NCBI GenBank assembly: GCA_964195545.1
Contig: CAXMQQ010000068.1
Coordinates: 1 to 15,499, forward strand
Direction: 5' to 3'
Origin: JAHEEL01 sp964195545
GTDB lineage: Bacteria; Actinomycetota; Acidimicrobiia; Spongiisociales; UBA5794
Length of the DNA: 15,499 bases
Shown one piece after another: positions 14,901 through 15,499 of this stretch. Position 1 is the stretch's first letter. The number at the start of each line of letters is the position of its first letter. The notes below the pieces were generated by a model, which was not told the DNA's origin, did not search any database, and saw only the letters and a program-made list of their open reading frames with translations. A program made the translations under genes and the position numbers.

Positions 14901-15499
14901 AAGGGCCGCGCCTACAGCCCCTTCACCCTGAACGTCGAGGAGCTGATTCCGTGGCGCACCCTCACCGGAAGACAGCACTTCTATCTAGACCACGAGAACT
15001 ATCTGGACTGGGGTGAGCACCTGCCCACCTACAAGCCGAGACCCGATCACACGATGCTGTCCGAGACCGAATTCAGCGCCAACGAGGCGCAGGGACGGTT
15101 GCTCAACTACATCACGCCGCACGGCAAGTGGAGCATCCACTCGACATACTCGGAGAACATCCGGATGAAGACGCTCTCGCGCGGCGGCTACCCGGTGTGG
15201 CTCAACGACAAAGAGGCTGCCGAGATGGGCATCACGGACAACGACTGGGTCGAGTTGTTCAACGACAACGGCGTGTTCGTGCAGCGGTGCGTCACGTCAG
15301 CCCGGATTCCCAAAGGGACGGTATTCGTCTATCACGCCACAGAGAGAACGGTCGGCATCCCGATCTCGCCCCTTCGACAGAAGCGGGCGGGCATGAACAA
15401 CTCGATCACGCGGACTCGCCTCAAGCCGGTCCTCATGAGCGGCGGGTATGCCCAGTTCACGTACGCCTTCAACTATTGGGGGCCCACTGGTGTGAACCG
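11928..15499 (+). CDS. narG: Respiratory nitrate reductase alpha subunit (3' end outside window)
   Basis: The frame is open for 1190 codons from ATG 11928 to the window end. Family members have about 1230, so only the last ~40 are missing. It is the Mo-bisMGD catalytic subunit that reduces nitrate to nitrite. The FS0 iron-sulfur ligands are H35, C39, C43 (THGVNCTGSC) and C78 (RGCQRG). The molybdenum ligand is D204 in SFYDWYCDLPPASPEIWGEQ (201-220). SADWYN, TGSVGVNGGGLAHYVGQEK and the terminal FNYWGPTGVN are also NarG hallmarks. There is no twin-arginine signal at the N terminus (MTKEWIRDSEAPAERKWEEF), so the enzyme faces the cytoplasm, in keeping with the two NarK transporters. The N-terminal region looks most like Thermus-type NarG. 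narH, narJ and narI would be expected beyond 15499. No frameshift was seen when the frame was read codon by codon. Confidence 0.97.
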   Translation, partial: MTKEWIRDSEAPAERKWEEFYRNRFQHDKRVRTTHGVNCTGSCSWEVFVKDGIVTWELQATDYPALEDGLPPYEPRGCQRGISFSWYLYSPIRVKYPYGRGALIDLYREAKSMHGDPVDAWASIMNDPKKRKRIQTARGKGGFRRMMWDEALEIAAASVVYTTKTYGPDRVAGFSPIPAMSQISYAAGSRFLSLLGGTIMSFYDWYCDLPPASPEIWGEQTDVHESADWYNSRFVAVVGANLNMTRTPDCHFISEVRHAGAKLTVFAPDFSQVAKYADWWIPSNPGQDTAFWMAVNHVILKESYVDRQVPYFQSYVKQYTDLPFLVEIDGSRPGKYVRADVLDQYGDVENAAWKLLWWDRNSGSPRMPKGTIGYRWATEDKGKWNLELTDGLNGDVLDPELTFAETNDGIKQVEFDNFGGGGVVTRGVPVRYVENDQGRVAVTTVLDLMIAQFGVDRGLGGDYAAGLDDEAALYTPAWQEQYTGIHRDTVLRFARDWIDNAEKTSGKNMIIIGAGANHWYHNNLLYRSGIVALMLTGSVGVNGGGLAHYVGQEKLVCHASWGAIAFGGDWGMAPRHQNTPSFHYVHSDQWRYERGYSDYDTLPEHASTDDHTIDHQVRAVHRGWLPFYPQFKQNSLEVVKEAQAAGATTDEEIVSYVVERLKSHELEFSINDPDAPENWPRTWFIWRGNAIGTSAKGHEYFMRHYLGTHSTAVAEELAGETVKEVTFREDAPIGKFDLVVDLNFRMDTSALYSDLVLPAATWYEKDDINSTDMHTYINPMQMAVAPAWESKSDWLIFKSVAAKVAQLSPSHIRGPVKDVVMLPLQHDTPDEIAQQDTRDWYKGEIEAIPGKTMPKFRVIDRDYATLYEKMVSLGRGVEKNGVGAHGLNIPVGDFYRELAERQPRDIDVSALNGRPYPSLERDREVCEAILQLDPAANGELAHRAFQAEEAKTGRSLTHLSDGQRDTRINFSDLVAQPRRVLTTPTWSAVINKGRAYSPFTLNVEELIPWRTLTGRQHFYLDHENYLDWGEHLPTYKPRPDHTMLSETEFSANEAQGRLLNYITPHGKWSIHSTYSENIRMKTLSRGGYPVWLNDKEAAEMGITDNDWVELFNDNGVFVQRCVTSARIPKGTVFVYHATERTVGIPISPLRQKRAGMNNSITRTRLKPVLMSGGYAQFTYAFNYWGPTGVN

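Overview
The window looks like a chromosomal segment of a GC-rich actinobacterium (Actinomycetota). The evidence is the 5' third of a 16S rRNA gene, an mpg-tyrS pair of a kind I know from actinobacteria, promoters that place the start codon at the expected transcription start (leaderless genes), and frequent ATGA/GTGA overlaps. The 16S text could fit an Acidimicrobiia-like lineage, but that is a weak impression from a partial gene. No transposon, phage, CRISPR or tRNA gene was seen.

Left half (1-6411, minus strand): this is a translation block. Read in transcription order it has a promoter, a short Phe-rich leader peptide, an attenuator-type terminator, pheS, pheT, mpg, tyrS and a small two-helix membrane protein. 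The four main genes overlap by 4 bases at every junction, so they are probably one translationally coupled operon. After about 150 bases comes the promoter and leader of a ribosomal RNA operon on the same strand, of which only the first ~366 bases of 16S are in the window. The leader peptide and the alternative RNA pairings upstream of pheS form a classical transcription attenuator responding to charged tRNA-Phe. This is the most striking regulatory structure in the window.

Middle (6454-7079): a divergently transcribed OsmC-type peroxidase gene with its own promoter is followed by a short convergent intergenic region carrying nested inverted repeats.

Right half (7080-15499): this is a nitrate respiration locus. 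Two different NarK-type nitrate/nitrite transporters (minus strand) diverge from an Rrf2-family regulator that has three cysteines suited to an Fe-S cluster. A near-perfect 16-bp palindrome lies between the two promoters, inside the -35/-10 spacer of the regulator and just upstream of the transporter promoter. Downstream of the regulator come a membrane-anchored diheme cytochrome c and, overlapping it by 4 bases, narG, the molybdenum subunit of a cytoplasm-facing respiratory nitrate reductase. narG is cut by the window edge about 40 codons before its expected end. A cytochrome c directly before narG recalls the narCGHI arrangement of Thermus. The transporters would bring nitrate in and take nitrite out, NarG would reduce nitrate inside the cell, and the Rrf2 protein would tie expression to oxygen, nitric oxide or Fe-S status.
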